Origin: Ectobius pallidus
Lineage: Eukaryota; Arthropoda; Insecta; Blattodea; Ectobiidae
Assembly: GCA_964059195.1 (NCBI GenBank)
Contig: CAXKWD010000006.1
Coordinates: forward strand, 67,163,073-67,227,072
Length of the DNA stretch: 64,000 nucleotides
Direction: 5' to 3'
Shown here: piece by piece, positions 26,323 through 38,017 of the stretch
How positions within the stretch are numbered: position 1 is the first letter of the stretch
Layout: each line of letters opens with the position of its first letter
Notes under the pieces: model-generated
Seen by the model: the letters and a program-made list of their open reading frames with translations, nothing else
What the model was told of the DNA's origin: nothing
Databases searched by the model: none
Program-made: the position numbers and the translations under genes

Positions 26323-28243
26323 ATATACTACTCGTATATTGACATAACAATGGGATCTAAAATTTTAATGCAAAGAGTCTAAAATTTTAACAGTAAAGAC
26401 ATGGAGATTTCTTCTTTCGTAGTAAAGGTACAAGGAAACTAATGCATGACATATTCCTGAATATCATTGGGTCCATTACAAAATTCAGACTTATTACTGA
26501 AAAACTGTGAGACAAGATTAATTTTTAAATATCCTAATTAATTAGTATTTATTTTTAATAACTCAATAGCTAATTAAATGACAAGAATGAAACTTCTTCA
26601 GAAGAATCTCTATTACATCACAAATGGGTACAGAGCAACAAATATGTAGCTTTAAAGATGTAGAGAAAAGAAGTTTCATCCATTACCACTTAAAAATCCT
26701 ATAGACAAGCATACTGACTGTGGGTGCTTATCGAATGCTCCAACTGCAATCTAGAAACGTGTTTATAAAAACACGCATAAAGTTGAAAATGAGGTAAAAG
26801 TACAGTTAGGTACTAACACTCCTTTACATTTGATAAGATTTTTAAATAAATTAATATGTTGGCCCTTTTTAAAACCAATTCCAAAGGAATATCAATAATT
26901 TTGTTTTCCACATTTTGATTCGAAATCTTGAAGTTAATCTTTCTCTTTCTAATCTATCTCTTTGACGCCGTCCGTACGAAATTAAAGTGCCTACTTATAG
27001 AGCTAATTTAATTATGGTCCTATTGATGTGTAGAGATGTTACAAGAATAGGCACTTTACAAGTTCATAGGCATTAAAGAGGCTCTTAAACTGTCATATAT
27101 TAGATAGGCCTATGTAGCACTCTAAGACAACCCATGTCTTTCGGTGCTTCTATTTCTATAGTGGCTGAGTATACTCAAACCTAACGCAGCATGTCTGAAG
27201 GCTAAGGGTGGTAAGAGGTAGAATAACTTGAATGACAATGAAAATGCTGATCAAGGGAAAAAAGGAAATAAAAAGGCATAAAGAAAGAGCCGGATAAAAA
27301 CAGGAAGGAGGACTCTAAAAGTTGTAGCTTACTACGTTGGTAGACTTAAACAACAACAAGCAACGCAAACCAGACCCATACACCAAGGGATAGAAACAGA
27401 GAAAAGAATCAGAAAAAGTAAGACAAAGTGCTTTCTCCATGATCTTAAGCGTCTTGATGCTGGTTTCGACAAAGAAAACTTCTTCTTTTTCCAAAGGAAA
27501 GTTTGTTTTCTTTGTTTAGCACCAAGTCTATTCTGAAAGTTGTACCCCTCTCAACTTTTTTAAGACTCATGTTTAATGGATTTGTTAGACACAGCAATGA
27601 GGTGTACGAGTGGAAATGTGAATGGATGAATAAATGTCTTTGCCACAAATTTAATTCTGAGTTAATAAAAACTCTGTATTTCCTGCAGGTAAAACTTAGT
27701 ACTCTAAGAACATTTCCCAAGAAACTTCCGTATATTCAAACTAAGGATTTTGAAATACTTGTTCGTGAGATTCAGTTTCACAAACAACAGAAGTTTAGGT
27801 GTTCCAGGGTATTTTATTTCATCACCTCAACTGAACATTGTGAAAGCAAGTTTGAATAGTTTATCTCAAAGCTTCTTTCCTAAAATTGTTCGAAACAAGG
27901 TAATATTACTTTTAAGTTTACACCCAAGTTATTGCTTGCGTGAAACATTTTACAGAAATCTCAGGATTCCTTGAAATTAGTACGGATTAAGTAGCGTCTC
28001 AACATCGACATTAGCGCTGAATGAAAACGAGAGAACATAATATAGTATTACAGAATGTATCATACGTAACGTACCACTGCCATCTTGTAATTTTGCTTGA
28101 GAAATTATTCGAAAAACAATGAATCCACAAATTGTTTTTAGCAAGACTACTAGATTTCATGAGAATCACGTGAAAGGGCAGAGGAATTTTGTCCAGAGGC
28201 TTTAATTTAGGCTCTTTAGGCTATATAGTAATATAGATATAGC
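26323..28243. other. No gene recognised
   Basis: AT-rich sequence. Two overlapping plus-strand frames (27,503-27,859 and 27,750-27,974) and an opposing minus frame (27,445-27,720) show no domain or motif I recognise and are probably chance. No RNA gene was seen. Confidence 0.5.
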
Positions 28244-28372
28244 AATGCTATGCTAAAATTTCTATGTTAAAATGCTATGTTAGTAGTGTTATGTTAGTAG
28301 TGTTATGTTAAAATGCTATGTTAATAATACTATGTTAAAATGCTATGTTAGTAATGTTACGTTAAAAAGTGC
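28244..28372. repeat. Degenerate ~15-bp minisatellite
   Basis: Repeated CTATGTTAAAATG and TTATGTTAGTAGTG words, about nine imperfect copies of a ~15-bp unit. Confidence 0.75.
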
Positions 28373-30289
28373 AATTCATTATTTATGTTGCAAACATCAT
28401 TCGTTAGTTATTCAATAGTCTTAAGCTAAAATACAGTTTTTTAATGGTCATTAAATGAAGATTATGTACATCTGCATAGTTCTAGAACCATCACCGATGC
28501 TGTAACACAGCTCTTGTATTCAAAATTTCCTCAGTAATTAAAAAAAATTTCCGCATCACAGTAACAACTACAGTAGTTAAAAGATTAATGACTTCAAAGA
28601 ACAATTATACCAAATTAGAAGAAGATAGAGCAACGCATTTGGTCGTGACTGCATAACAAACAAATTTACAGATAAAAGAAATGCCGGTAAAGGGTAGAGT
28701 TAGCGGTACTTAACAAAAATGTTACACACGAGACAGAACGTAGGGCATAGTTTTAAACATTTTATAGCTTGAATAGTTTGGTAAGAAGCTGAACATTGCA
28801 TATAACGGTACCATTAAAACGTCCAACATCTTAAAACGGGATCAAACAATAAAATTCCTTACACATACACCATTTTCCTTTAAGGATTATTCATGCTTCT
28901 CTACTCTCGGTCGGTTAAGAATCAACACGGAAAGTTTCACTTACAAGCCGCGATCAAGTTTCTTATACTCTGTATTTTGGCTTACCAATAGCTGTGAAGG
29001 TGAAGTTCATAGAAGCTTTCAGTAAGAGAGTACAGACTCTAACTGAGATATAAACTATTCTAGAGACGTGCTAGATGAACTACTGATAAATTCACAATGA
29101 GTGCGAAGTACATTGGCATCATCCCTAAAAGCAGTTGTATGAGAAATTCATGAGGAAATGCGCTGTGGACCATCAGATTGATCGTTCAGACGAGCTAATA
29201 TCACTGATATAAGCGGGCATTCTAAACAAGCTCTTATTCTTGACCCTTGAGCGCGTTTTGTTGATATTTTTTCTTGGAATAGAGGAGCTGTAATTATACA
29301 AATTAACTTGGAAACGTATAAGGGTGTCAAATACCTCAATCGAAATAACGAGAATTGTAATGAAAATTTTGAACGATTCTCTGAAAATTTTACACAGCCA
29401 TTTTTATTTTAAATAATCACACGTTGTGATAAAATTACAATTCAACATTTTATATGTTAATATTCATTATTGTTGTACTTATTTTTTCTCCTTTGGAAGG
29501 ATTTTCCGGCACAATGTGTAGTAAAATGTCATGTAATTCATCAGCTCAATACTTCTATTGTGTATCAATTATGTAAACAGGATCTGCAATTAAATATGAA
29601 TCTGAATTTGCTGACCCTGCCCCTAACGAAACAAAATTTGAACGGGGACACACGACTCAATAATTTGCAGACCTCGGCTTTGATTTACTTATCTCCTAAA
29701 TCAAGCGCGAGATTGGTTAAAAAAGAAAGAGAGAAAGAAAGAAAAAAAACAGGCTGATAAACTTCATTAACCTCTGTCGGATTATAGCAAACCGTCAGAG
29801 GAACCAAGGCGGTTGTATTAAACAATTTATCTATGATATATTTTCCCTTTCATTTCCTATTCATGCTCTTATGGTGGAAACTCGAATTTTCTGAACCCAG
29901 TGCTGGTAACCTAATTTACCGCACTACTTATACCTCGGGTGCATCGTTATGATGATGCAGATATGGAAAATAATCATATTTGCTATTGAAATTCCTATAC
30001 CTGAAACCAGTAAGCTAACCTACATGAGTCTTTTTTCTTACTGCGCCACAAATGTGCGTCTTATATCAAAACCTGTAATGTGCCTAGTATATAATGTATC
30101 TATTATTACAGGCGTGGAATATAATCTTAAGTTTAAGATTTCAATCTCTTTTTTCATTTTATTTCGAAATAAACACGATAAAATTACGTCTCGTTACCAA
30201 GATGCGCGTAAGATCAGTGAGCTACAGTTGAGCACAGAGTAAAGATCATGATGCACGTTGCCAGTGGTAGAAAATACTGTAATAGTTGA
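28373..30289. other. No gene recognised
   Basis: AT-rich sequence with small unsupported frames (29,148-29,339 minus; 29,470-29,757 plus; 29,949-30,242 plus). None shows a domain, repeat or clear splice context. A purine run lies at about 29,720-29,752. Confidence 0.5.
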
Positions 30290-30640
30290 GTGGAGGGATA
30301 ATGCCGCAGAGACAGAGACAGACAGCACGTGGAGTGGGATAGCCAATCAGGGTGCAGCTACCTCCCCTAGGCAGGAACTCTACGAACGGTGAGACTCGCT
30401 CCTAAGGTATATACGTAAAACCCCAGAGACGTTGTGGAAGTAATCCTACTGCTACCACATTTGTTTAAAAGCGAGACGGATTATACTTGTTTACTTTGGA
30501 GCCGGTTCTAAAGCGGACAGTACCATCCATCTCGCTGTCTAATCCATTTCCGAGCCAACTTTATGTGGAATAGTCATTTACAAATTACAAAGTGCAAGTG
30601 ATATCCCGAAGTATCATGAATGTTATAACTATGCTACAGG
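30290..30640 (+). promoter_or_regulatory. GC-richer island with promoter-like elements (candidate)
   Basis: In an AT-rich setting this stretch is markedly richer in G and C. In order it carries an E-box CACGTG (30,326-30,331), a CCAAT box CCAATCA (30,343-30,349) and TATATA (30,408-30,413), about 60 bp apart. That order resembles a polymerase II promoter or the U3 of a solo LTR. No open frame I can assign follows it, and no LTR ends or target duplication were found. Confidence 0.25.
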
Positions 30641-30799
30641 AAGAGAAAACACTTAGGCTACATACACACATGGTTCAATTTTATCTTACCGGCGGTCTTT
30701 GAGAAACCTTCGACATGCGTCCCTCGTCTCCCAAAGAAGATTAAAATGAACTGTATTAATTTAAATTATAATACCAGTATTTCTGTCATTGTTGGATTT

Positions 30800-31160
30800 T
30801 GACGAGTCCGCCGCTATGGCGTGTGGGCTGCGTGAGGGGAGCGAACATATTATGCCTGAGAACGGGCACGGATTCGATTCCTGGTCAGGATAAATAATTA
30901 CCTGGGTGGGGATGCTTTCTGAGTTTGTCCTCACCTGTGAGACGAATGTCAAAGGCCTTTGTGATCCCCATATCACATCTGGCCGTGATTATCATGTGAA
31001 TTCCATCCGCACCTTGTTCAGAGTGAGCCGTGTGTCTCGTCCTACGTGTTTGTGTTGTCTTGGAGGTGGTCCCGGCTCATCACGGGTCTTTATGAGATAT
31101 TTTTATTTTTCGCGAAAGGTCTCAGTCCTGTAAGGCCAGGATGGCGTGGGCAGTTTTTAA
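30800..31160 (+). mobile_element. tRNA-derived SINE, family A
   Basis: A box-B-like string GGATTCGATTCCTGG near 30,870 follows a tRNA-like head. The body contains GAGACGAATGTC, CACCTTGTTCAGAGTGAG, GTGTTGTCTTGGAGGTGG and CCAGGATGGCGTGGGC. The same words recur at 31,240, at 34,625 and, inverted, at 38,560, so this is a dispersed family. The open frames here are not genes. Confidence 0.75.
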
Positions 31161-31239
31161 TCCTGCAACGGAGAGGTTAAATTAAGAGAATTAAGAAGTT
31201 TTAATTTTGATGCATCGTACAAATAAAGCAGAAAGCTCG

Positions 31240-31510
31240 ACCACCGTTGTGGCGAATGGGATGCGTTCACTCTTCTCATGGATCGGGCTCGGTCGGGACA
31301 CGTTTCCTAGTTAGGGGTTTTCCGGGGTATTTCCACACCTGGGAGACGAATGTCGTTGAACTTGAAGCTTTCGTGGTCCTCGAATATAATCTGGTCGTCA
31401 TTATCATCATCCTACCCGCGCCTTGTTCGGAATAAGTCTGTGTGATTTATGTCTTGTCATATCTGTTAATCTTGTCTACGAGGTTGACCAGGACGGCGTG
31501 GGCCGCGTAA
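31240..31510 (+). mobile_element. tRNA-derived SINE, family A, second tandem copy
   Basis: It lies just downstream of the previous copy in the same orientation. It shares GAGACGAATGTCGTTGAA, CGCGCCTTGTTCGGAATAAG and ACCAGGACGGCGTGGGC. Its tRNA-like head (ATGCGTTCACTCTTCTCATGG) matches the inverted copy at 38.7 kb (ATGCGTTCGCTCTCCTCA) better than it matches its neighbour. Confidence 0.7.
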
Positions 31511-32839
31511 AAGCCCTTAAAACAAGGAAAGAGGAAATAGAACACTCCAATAATTGAAACGTTAATCTGAAACAATTTGTATAAACGCAACATTAGCCTA
31601 TTCTTTCAAATAACACATTGCATAGGCTATTTATAACAAAATATCTTAAATGCCAAGTTATAAACCTTAAAATAATATTTAGGATCACTTTTTTCCCAAT
31701 TTATTTATTACACTGTATATGTAGTCTTAACATTCACAGTGTTTAGCAATTTAACACATCTTCTAAAATGTCATTTCTTTACTTATTGTGTCTTCTTTTC
31801 TAACACAATTCCTACATTATCTTATTAGGCCTATCACAATGTGTCTTTCTTCTGGTTCACAAAACTTCTTTCTCCGACAAAAGCCTCTGTATGTAACGAT
31901 GCATAAATATTTCTTTGGTACAAAGTGTTGATTCTACCATCAGAGTAAATAAATTGAACACAAACCTGTACTAATGCCAACACTGCTTACGATGACATAT
32001 TTTATTTCCGGAATTGCCTATGGTCATAGTTAATTGAAAACGTGTGTATAGATAGCTTATATTTTGTATTGCACGTTCTCTTCCATCCTGATTCCATTAC
32101 ATGTGCGGAACAGCCTAGTGAGTTTGCCAATTCCTGGAACGGCAATGAATGGATTCAGCAGTTTTGCATCAACGCATATAAACAGTAAGCCTACACAGTA
32201 CGTATAAAAACTTTCTACTGCATGATTTTCAATGTAATATTCCCAATTGCTGTAACCGGATAATGCGTACTGAACTGAAAGTTGCGCATGGCTTTCCAAC
32301 ACACCCTTTTTAAACTCAGGATGCCCTAGTGTTGTAATGTGTGAAAAAGGAAATACGAACATCTATTGACATAAATATCGACCATTTTGATTGTTTATTC
32401 TCATCTGTATCGAAGAAGGGCATTAACAATAGTAACGCTTTTAGATGAAAGATGCGACACGCTATTAACAAGAGCAAAAATCGTGCAAGACTATATTAAA
32501 AAATAATAATAAAACAAATATTTCTTGTATTTTCTCAGGTCGTACCCACATCCTTCAGCATTATTTTTTTTCTATTTTCTTAGGCAAGATCATTTTAAGT
32601 TAAATTAAATTGCTTTAATATTAATAATTTTTATATACCGTACCTTGTTTGATAGTTTTAATCGTAGGCCTACCGTATACATTCAAAGTGTTCACCTTTA
32701 TTTAAGTTATGTATATTTTTCTTTCGGTTTAAAATGAAACTAATAACTCATCACCATTGCTAAGCCATCGCCATAGGAAAGTAGTCAGTGTGCAGACTTT
32801 CAACAAAAAATGATATGCCATTATCGAGAATATCCAACA
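31511..32839. other. No gene recognised
   Basis: AT-rich. A 101-codon minus-strand frame at 32,057-32,362 has no recognisable motif and no supporting context. Confidence 0.45.
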
Positions 32840-33190
32840 AAAGTCCTCACAATATATTATTAATATATTCTTATAGAAAATTTAAACAAATTCGCCTCAG
32901 AGCCGTTTTCGAGAAAATCACGAAAAATAATATCCTCTTCATGTAATGTGGTTGTAAGAATGAAGGGAAAGTCATTGCCATACTTCATGTCGCATACTCG
33001 AAGGATACCCAAATAAAATATAATGTAAGGCACAAAACTTCCATAACATAAGCATGGACAATACAACTTCCTCTTTTCACATGCTGATTTAGGATAAATG
33101 CCTATTTGCAAGGACTGTTTATTCAGTTGCCTCGACCTCATCCTGTAGGCCTACTGTTCGCCATCCATGACTTACAGCTTGACTTGAGTT
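32840..33190. repeat. Diverged single copy of the ~290-bp repeat seen at 36.3-37.2 kb
   Basis: Words such as AAAATTTAAACAAATTCG, GAGCCGTTTTCGAGAAAATC, CTTCATGTAATG and CCCAAATAAAATATAATG match, in the same order, the tandem repeat at 36.3-37.2 kb. Confidence 0.5.
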
Positions 33191-33883
33191 TATATGGACG
33201 TTGGCTGGCTTATAACTACCCACATGTCTCGTGAAGATAATAGGCCTAACTACTATCCCGATAATGAAATATGTTTGTTTTTGGGCTTTCATGAAGTAAA
33301 TAAGTGTAACAAAACCGCATATTGGATTTGACCTAGTGTTTTTATAACACTCAGTTGCTTAGGATAGGGTGCTCAGAATACCAGACACAAAATAATAAAA
33401 ATTCTAGACTATTGGTTTTCCATCTCATGTAATGTAATAGACCTTAAGATTGTCATAAACACTATTTTTCCTAAATTTAGCTTTTTTTATACCGTATGAT
33501 AGACTATTGAATTCCAGAATTCCACGTAGTTTTAAAAAATATCGCAACTAAATTACCATCACCTCTATCGTATAACCATACATCACATTGCTAAATTATG
33601 TATTCATATACTAGAGATGCCACATTCTCAAGCGACGTACAACATCACATGGTACCTTTGCCTCGGTGATTAACAATTGAGCAAATCGCCATAGCAATAG
33701 AGCAAATGAATATATTCATTTGAGCAAAGTAAAGAAATACAGAAATGGTACTTACATTTTTTTCTCTAAACGAGATGTGGCAACACTGTGTGGTTTCATC
33801 GCAATTTCATGGGCACGCCACTTCCTAAAGTTAGCTTATGTCCACTGCCATTTGATGGTCACGTCCTGATGACAATGTCGAAA

Positions 33884-34258
33884 TTACAGTGTTTGTGCTT
33901 TATATCTAGCTCCCAATAGCGTCACATATCTTAAAAAATTAATCTTTCCCGAAACATAATCGTCCCAGTTCTTAATGGCATAAAGTCGGTTAGTTTCAGA
34001 CTTCTTATTTTTCTTTTGCTTCGCAGAAAGATTCGATCGAATTGATATCTCCGTTTGAATTTGTCGCTCCTTTAAAACCTGTGTTAAAATATGTATCGAT
34101 GGATGTGCACAGTATAATTCCTTTTTGAAATGTATGTGAAAGGACTCTGCGCCATTTGTACTTCTGCGGCAGTTTTCATTCCTCCTACTAAGGAACCATC
34201 GTACGGATAATTTAGAAGTATAATAGCCTGGCAGTTGAATGCGGCGTTGCCAAATCAT
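33884..34258 (-). pseudogene. MULE-type transposase C-terminal fragment
   Basis: The 124-codon frame contains TNGAESFHIHFKKELY, then HPSIHILTQVLKERQ. This resembles the conserved 'TNNxAESFHxxFxxxxxxxHPxIxxFxxxLxxxQ' block downstream of the MULE transposase domain in many arthropod proteins. A tail rich in Lys and Asn follows, with a YAIKNWDDYVSGKINFLRYV segment. The N-terminal catalytic part is missing, so only the end of the gene remains. The flanks carry GAGCAAAT-type subterminal repeats (33,690-33,725 and 34,280-34,345) and GTACCTTTG-type ends, which fits a decayed or internally deleted DNA transposon of about 700 bp. Confidence 0.6.
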
Positions 34259-34624
34259 TGGAATACACGACTAATTTGTGCTCGAGTGAAGTGGACATTT
34301 TTGCTCAAGTGAAGTAGGCATTTTTCCCTCATTTGCTCAAAGGTACGTCACCCCCTTTGCCTTACTTGGGAAAAAAATAACTGCCATGAGTTATGTTCCA
34401 TGCCTTGTAATTCAGACGTCATAGCATTTAGATATTAGCTAGATTCATTAATTAACGAAAATGTGGTAATGATAGTTTATACTATATAGTTAATCAACGT
34501 ATGATTCAAATACTAATAATGACATGATGAACATATAGCCCTAAATGAAATTTAGCTCCTTAATGACCTTCGTATTTTTCTCTAAGCTGAGATGACGATT
34601 AGTGTGTAAAATAGCTCACAAACA

Positions 34625-34780
34625 GACTGTCTGCAAAGTTTTGTGGTTAGTGTTGCTGACTACGTATCCGCAGACTTCTATTCGAGCCCAGGTACCTACT
34701 TGGGTTTTTATGAGGTGTTGTCCTCTGTATTCGTGTTTTGTCTCGGAGGTGCCCCGGGTATTATGCTAATTACTCTTCCG
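34625..34780 (+). mobile_element. tRNA-derived SINE, truncated
   Basis: A tRNA-like head GTGGTTAGTGTTGCTGACTA is followed by a box-B-like CTATTCGAGCCCAGG. A short body then shares TCGTGTTTTGTCTCGGAGGTG with SINE family A at 30.8 kb. The copy stops where the next SINE begins. Confidence 0.6.
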
Positions 34781-35105
34781 AGGGGGGTATGCCGTAGCGT
34801 AGTGGTTGAGGCGCTGCGCTACAAACCGGAAGGTCGCGGGTTCGATTCCCGATGAGGTCATTGGAGTTTTTCAATTGGCCTAATCCTTCTGGTGGCACTA
34901 TGGCCCTGGGGTCGACTCAGCCTCTAACAGAAATGAGTACCAGGAGCAATCCTGGGGGTAAAGGCGGCCGGTGCGTAAGGCTGACAACCTTACCACCATC
35001 ATGTGCCGAATGTCTCAAAATATGGGAGCCTCAACCTCCTGGAACCCTGTGGGCCTCCATGGCCTGTAATAGGGAACACTTTACTTTACTCATCCGAGGA
35101 GGCCC
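34781..35105 (+). mobile_element. tRNA-derived SINE, family B
   Basis: The head carries a clear box A (TAGCGTAGTGGTTGAGG) and box B (GGGTTCGATTCCC). It would not fold as a functional tRNA because the acceptor arm does not pair. The body contains CCCTGGGGTCGACTCAG and GCGGCCGGTGCGTAAGGCTG. It is inserted directly against the truncated copy before it. Confidence 0.75.
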
Positions 35106-36299
35106 ACGATGTCTTTATTAGCGATCCATTGGCTAACCTGTCCCCCAACAGATCGCTGTACTGTAATGTTCGGGCAGAGTGAGCGCATTATACTTCATAC
35201 AAGTAAAAAAAGAGGAAGTGATTTTTTTAGCAGTAGACTGGTAGGAATAATGAAGACATATAGGAAAAATTGTCTCTTTTGTGAGGATACGCAAGAAAGT
35301 TTTCATGGTCTAAATAAAAGGTGAATTCAAATTTACCCAGCTAAGCAGAGCTAAGTAGGCCTAACTAACACTATTGAAAGCCAAATAGAAAATAACATTA
35401 TACTTTAGGTAAGTTAATTTGCTTTGCTCATAGGAAACCAGAGAGAGATTACTATATACCTGTATTTCATAATTGCGGACTCTATGTGGGCAAATTTAGG
35501 CAAACTTTCCTCGTGGTCACTGCCACAGCAGGAAAAAGGTTAAAAACGAGGCATGTCTAAGGATTTTTATTGTTTGATACGTTTTAAAATGAAAAGCAGT
35601 TCTTAGATTATTTTTTGGATACCAGGTCTAAACTGTTTGCAGAACTACTAGTTAGTGTGGTAAGAAAGATGTGCGTTTGTATAGCATTAAGAAGAATTAG
35701 TGACACCCAGGTTACATATCCCAGGTCCATGAAGAAACATAAAAGTTACTTACATAGAATGTTCCAGCAAATAAATTGTAAGTCAAGAGTACACTTCGGA
35801 AGCACTCTCTTCATATGACTGACTTTTATATCAGCTTTCAAGATTTTAGAGTTGACATAGCATCTAAAAGATTTAGTAGAAGAATAGCTTCAGCTATGGA
35901 ATGCACAATAAACAGAGAATACATCCATTGTGTCTTCTTAAAGATCCATAAAGCTTGCTATATAGGGAATCCCGCATTAAACTAGGTAGTAAACACAGAT
36001 TCAGTGTCATTTTTTTTGCAGTATTTTATTTCCCTTTTCGCAACTTAGTAGGGATGAGGTCAATATATTTCTACCTCTCAGTTTTAATGGTTTTCTGTTG
36101 AAACAAGAACTAACAGCAAATGATGAGTTAATGTCTGCTGCATTTATTGTTAAGCGGAGTGTCTTTCATGAATGTAAAGTATCTTCCTATCAATAGGAAA
36201 GACTAAGTATACACTGCTTAGTATCAATTAATTGCCTATTAAGACGCCAAATATGCTTGATGCTGAACGTATAACAAATTTTATTTTTAAAACACATCG
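35106..36299. other. No gene recognised
   Basis: Short frames at 35,109-35,324 and 35,615-35,818 show no motif. Nothing else was identified. Confidence 0.45.
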
Positions 36300-37200
36300 A
36301 AAAATCTTATGTGAAATTCACATAATTTTCTCTGTCCAAATAAAAGTCAGTCTCTTAATATAAATAATTATTATGTATGACATTCTCTTCTCATAAATTG
36401 GTTATAAGAATGAAAAGAATGTTGTTACCACATCACATCACATAATCCAAATAAAATCTTATTAATGTAGACTACTCTCGTAACATTCTTTACTTTAAGC
36501 ATGGCCAATAAATTTTTCTCACTTCACATTATGATATAGAACAAGAGGGCATATTGCAAAGAGCAAGTAATCAGAGTGTGTGGCTTATAACTATATTTCA
36601 GATTTTTTTTCTAAATAGTTTCAAATAAAACTTTTAGCTCTTGGTAGCTCATTTGTAAAATTTAAACAAAATCGTAAGAGCTGTTTTCAAGAAAATCGTG
36701 AATTTTTTTTTATCTTCATGTAGGATCCCCTCAAAAATAAAAGAAAGTCGTCACCAATCTTCGCGTCACATCCCAAAAAAGTATCTAATACAATTACAAA
36801 ATTTTGTTTTCGTACAATTTTCTGTCACAAGGGCCGTATTGCAAAGAGTGCTTATTCGGAATGGGTGGCTTATAACTCCCCTTCAGAGAATGTTTTATAA
36901 AAAAATGTTTCAAATAAAACTTCTAGTATAAGCAACCCATGTGCAATTTTTTAAAGAAAATCGTTAAATCCGTTTTCGATAAAATCGCGAATTCTAAAAT
37001 GTCTTCATGTAAAGTCGCTTTAAAAATAAGAGAAACTTCTCACCGATCACTTCATGTCACATCTTCAGTAGGCAGTCGCCAATCTTTGTGTCACTTCTTC
37101 AGAAGGTACCTGACCCAAATACAAAATTTTGTTTTCATACGATTTTCCGTTCTGGAGCTAGGCTGTTCACACACATCCCACACAGACATGACTCTAAAAA
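36300..37200. repeat. Degenerate tandem repeat, ~290-bp period, about three copies
   Basis: GTTTCAAATAAAACTT recurs near 36,617 and 36,907. The words AAAATCGTNA...GAAAATCGNGAA recur near 36,661 and 36,949, and CAAAATTTTGTTTTCNTAC near 36,800 and 37,120. GCATATTGCAAAGAG and CGTATTGCAAAGAG lie about 288 bp apart. The frames at 36,698-36,931 and 36,939-37,277 lie inside these copies and translate alike because of the repeat, so I do not call them genes. Confidence 0.7.
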
Positions 37201-37511
37201 TAGCATTTTTGGATTCAGGGGACCTCAAAACGTGTATTTATGTTAAAATCTCAAGTTCGAATTTGGGATACCTATAGTACCTGTGGTACGGGCAGATGTA
37301 AAAATAACAATCATGCATTGACTTAATGTTTGTTAAATTTCTATAACACGATCTATTGTGTAAGTAATCTGATTTTACTGGTCTCACTCCCATGAAAAAT
37401 TGCGTCCCTAAAATCTCCGTCACTTTGGTGGTCTGGCGACTAAGGTGTCAAATTAATGTTACTCTCTGCAGCTGAGAACTACAGGAATAGTGAACTGAGA
37501 GAAGGGAAGGG

Positions 37512-37772
37512 ACAATTCTACAGTGATAGGGAAAAAGCGAATAAGTCAAAATACCAAAGTTTTAGGAGAGAAAATAATTTATTTTCACAGCATTGTTACA
37601 ATATTTAGTTCCGTCTACCATATATTTTTATACAGTATCTCATACTATATCAAAATATCTGAGTGAGCTCATCTAAATAGTGTAACAATGCTGTGAAAAT
37701 TAATTGTTAATTGTCTCTCCTAAAACTTTGGTATTTCGACTTATTCGCTTTTTCCATATCACTCTACAATTG
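37512..37772. mobile_element. Foldback MITE-like element (arms ~90 bp)
   Basis: The left arm (37,512-37,600) and right arm (37,681-37,772) are inverted copies. Shared blocks include GAAAAAGCGAATAAGTC, AAATACCAAAGTTTTAGGAG and ATTTTCACAGCATTGTTACA. The loop is about 80 bp. The outer ends read ACAATTCTACAGTGAT and ACAATTGTAGAGTGAT. No coding sequence is present. Confidence 0.75.
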
Positions 37773-38017
37773 TTGTCAGCTGGCACTGAAGTCCATTTGC
37801 CCTGAATGCGACTTTCTATTTGCTTTGCAAGTGAAGGCAGGAAGTAAGTACATTAATGTAAATCTTTCCCCGGATATTTAGCTCCAACGCATCAAATTTA
37901 ACGTCGTTAGTAAATTTATTGAAATGTCCTGCACTTCTGTGGGTAGGAAAACACAGTTGAACGAACTTTCCACGAATAATTTAATTTCCCTGAAGACAGC
38001 ATTTATTTACATATTAC

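Noticed and set aside
27445..27974. Overlapping frames up to 118 codons as a gene
   Set aside because: Frames on both strands overlap, no domain or codon pattern stands out, and no splice sites are convincing.
34789..34862. A tRNA gene
   Set aside because: Boxes A and B are good, but the acceptor stem does not pair and SINE body sequence follows.
36698..37277. Two similar plus-strand frames as tandem paralogous genes
   Set aside because: Their likeness comes from the ~290-bp tandem repeat, and no copy has a supported start or domain.
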